Positions 63,591 through 64,000 of a stretch of DNA of 64,000 nt are shown here, in pieces. Numbering within the stretch: position 1 is the stretch's first letter; each line of letters opens with the position of its first letter. The stretch covers positions 48,382,089-48,446,088 of the forward strand of contig OY740768.1 in assembly GCA_963513935.1 (NCBI GenBank), read 5' to 3'. A model generated the notes under the pieces. It was not told where the DNA came from, did no database searches, and worked only from the letters and a program-made list of their open reading frames with translations. Both the position numbers and the translations under genes were made by a program. The DNA is from Aphrophora alni (taxonomy: Eukaryota > Arthropoda > Insecta > Hemiptera > Aphrophoridae).

Positions 63591-64000
63591 TATAGAGTCC
63601 TGTTGAAGAGCTGAACAAATATAGATGCAGCCCTGGAGTATTCGATAGTGGCAAATACAATTTCCCTTTGGGGTCTATAAGCTTTAATCGATTAGGGTTG
63701 GAAGATTGGTTAGAGATACCTTCAACATTATAAACTTTTACTAAAACTATGTATTTTAAACTATATATGTAAGTGATAATAACATGGAATACATTTATTA
63801 GTTTTAAAATAATATGGACAAAACTGGATATACGGTTTTTAATGACCTTACCACTCTTTACCAAATACTCCTCCTTTTTACTTTCTTTATTATCTACAAA
63901 ATTTTAAAAAACGCTCCAAACAGTTGCTTAACAACATTAATTTATAAAATTATCCCCAAAGACGTTTTACAATATAAATTTTGTTTATCAAATAATTATA
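63591..64000. other. Stretch without gene
   Basis: A minus frame at 63559-63864 overlaps the foldback end and has no domain. The rest is A/T-rich. Confidence 0.4.

Noticed and set aside
63559..63864. 101-codon minus frame
   Set aside because: Overlaps the end of the foldback element, no domain, composition of chance.

Overview
This is eukaryotic, A+T-rich DNA with no complete host gene that I can support. The mobile-element types and the short CCTAA/TTAGG-type tract point to an insect genome. A hemipteran is my guess from the overall look of the repeats, not something the sequence proves. Most of the window is low-complexity, A/T-dominated intergenic or intronic sequence. Nearly everything recognisable is a transposable-element relic or a tandem repeat.

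Layout. 1-8 kb: two long-inverted-repeat elements (72-3268 and 6141-7740), with a 16-bp minisatellite between them (5342-5517). 8-15 kb: a possible minus-strand LTR, a faint LINE relic and a pure (CT)n tract. 15-29 kb: mostly featureless A/T DNA with a Penelope-type promoter and hammerhead-like segment near 19.5 kb, an old repeat pair (20.7 and 22.9 kb) and a mariner transposase tail (25.8 kb). 29.9-32.8 kb: a long decayed LINE on the minus strand. 35.2 kb: a second LINE fragment. 36.85-37.87 kb: the 3' part of a Penelope-like element, with GIY-YIG endonuclease remains and a second hammerhead-like motif. 46-50.7 kb: nested TA-flanked inverted-repeat elements. 51.0-52.9 kb: a 121-bp tandem array joined to a Helitron 3' end and a second 137-bp array. 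57.5-59.7 kb: a decayed minus-strand gene block with two consecutive ULP1-type cysteine protease domains followed directly by a Pif1-type helicase C-terminus. 60.57-61.17 kb: a 5'-truncated LINE with an 11-bp target-site duplication. 62.3-63.6 kb: a 78-bp tandem repeat, an (AT)n tract and a 920-bp foldback element inserted at TA.

Points of most interest are the double-ULP1 plus Pif1 block, the two hammerhead-like motifs that share one stem layout and show compensatory base changes, and the ordered higher-order structure of the 16-bp minisatellite. Three short plus-strand segments (24649-24686, 40888-40956, 57218-57265) have splice-site context and an open frame. They could be exons of host genes whose introns fill this window, but none can be assigned to a protein by eye. 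All protein-family calls rest on motif recognition without a database search.
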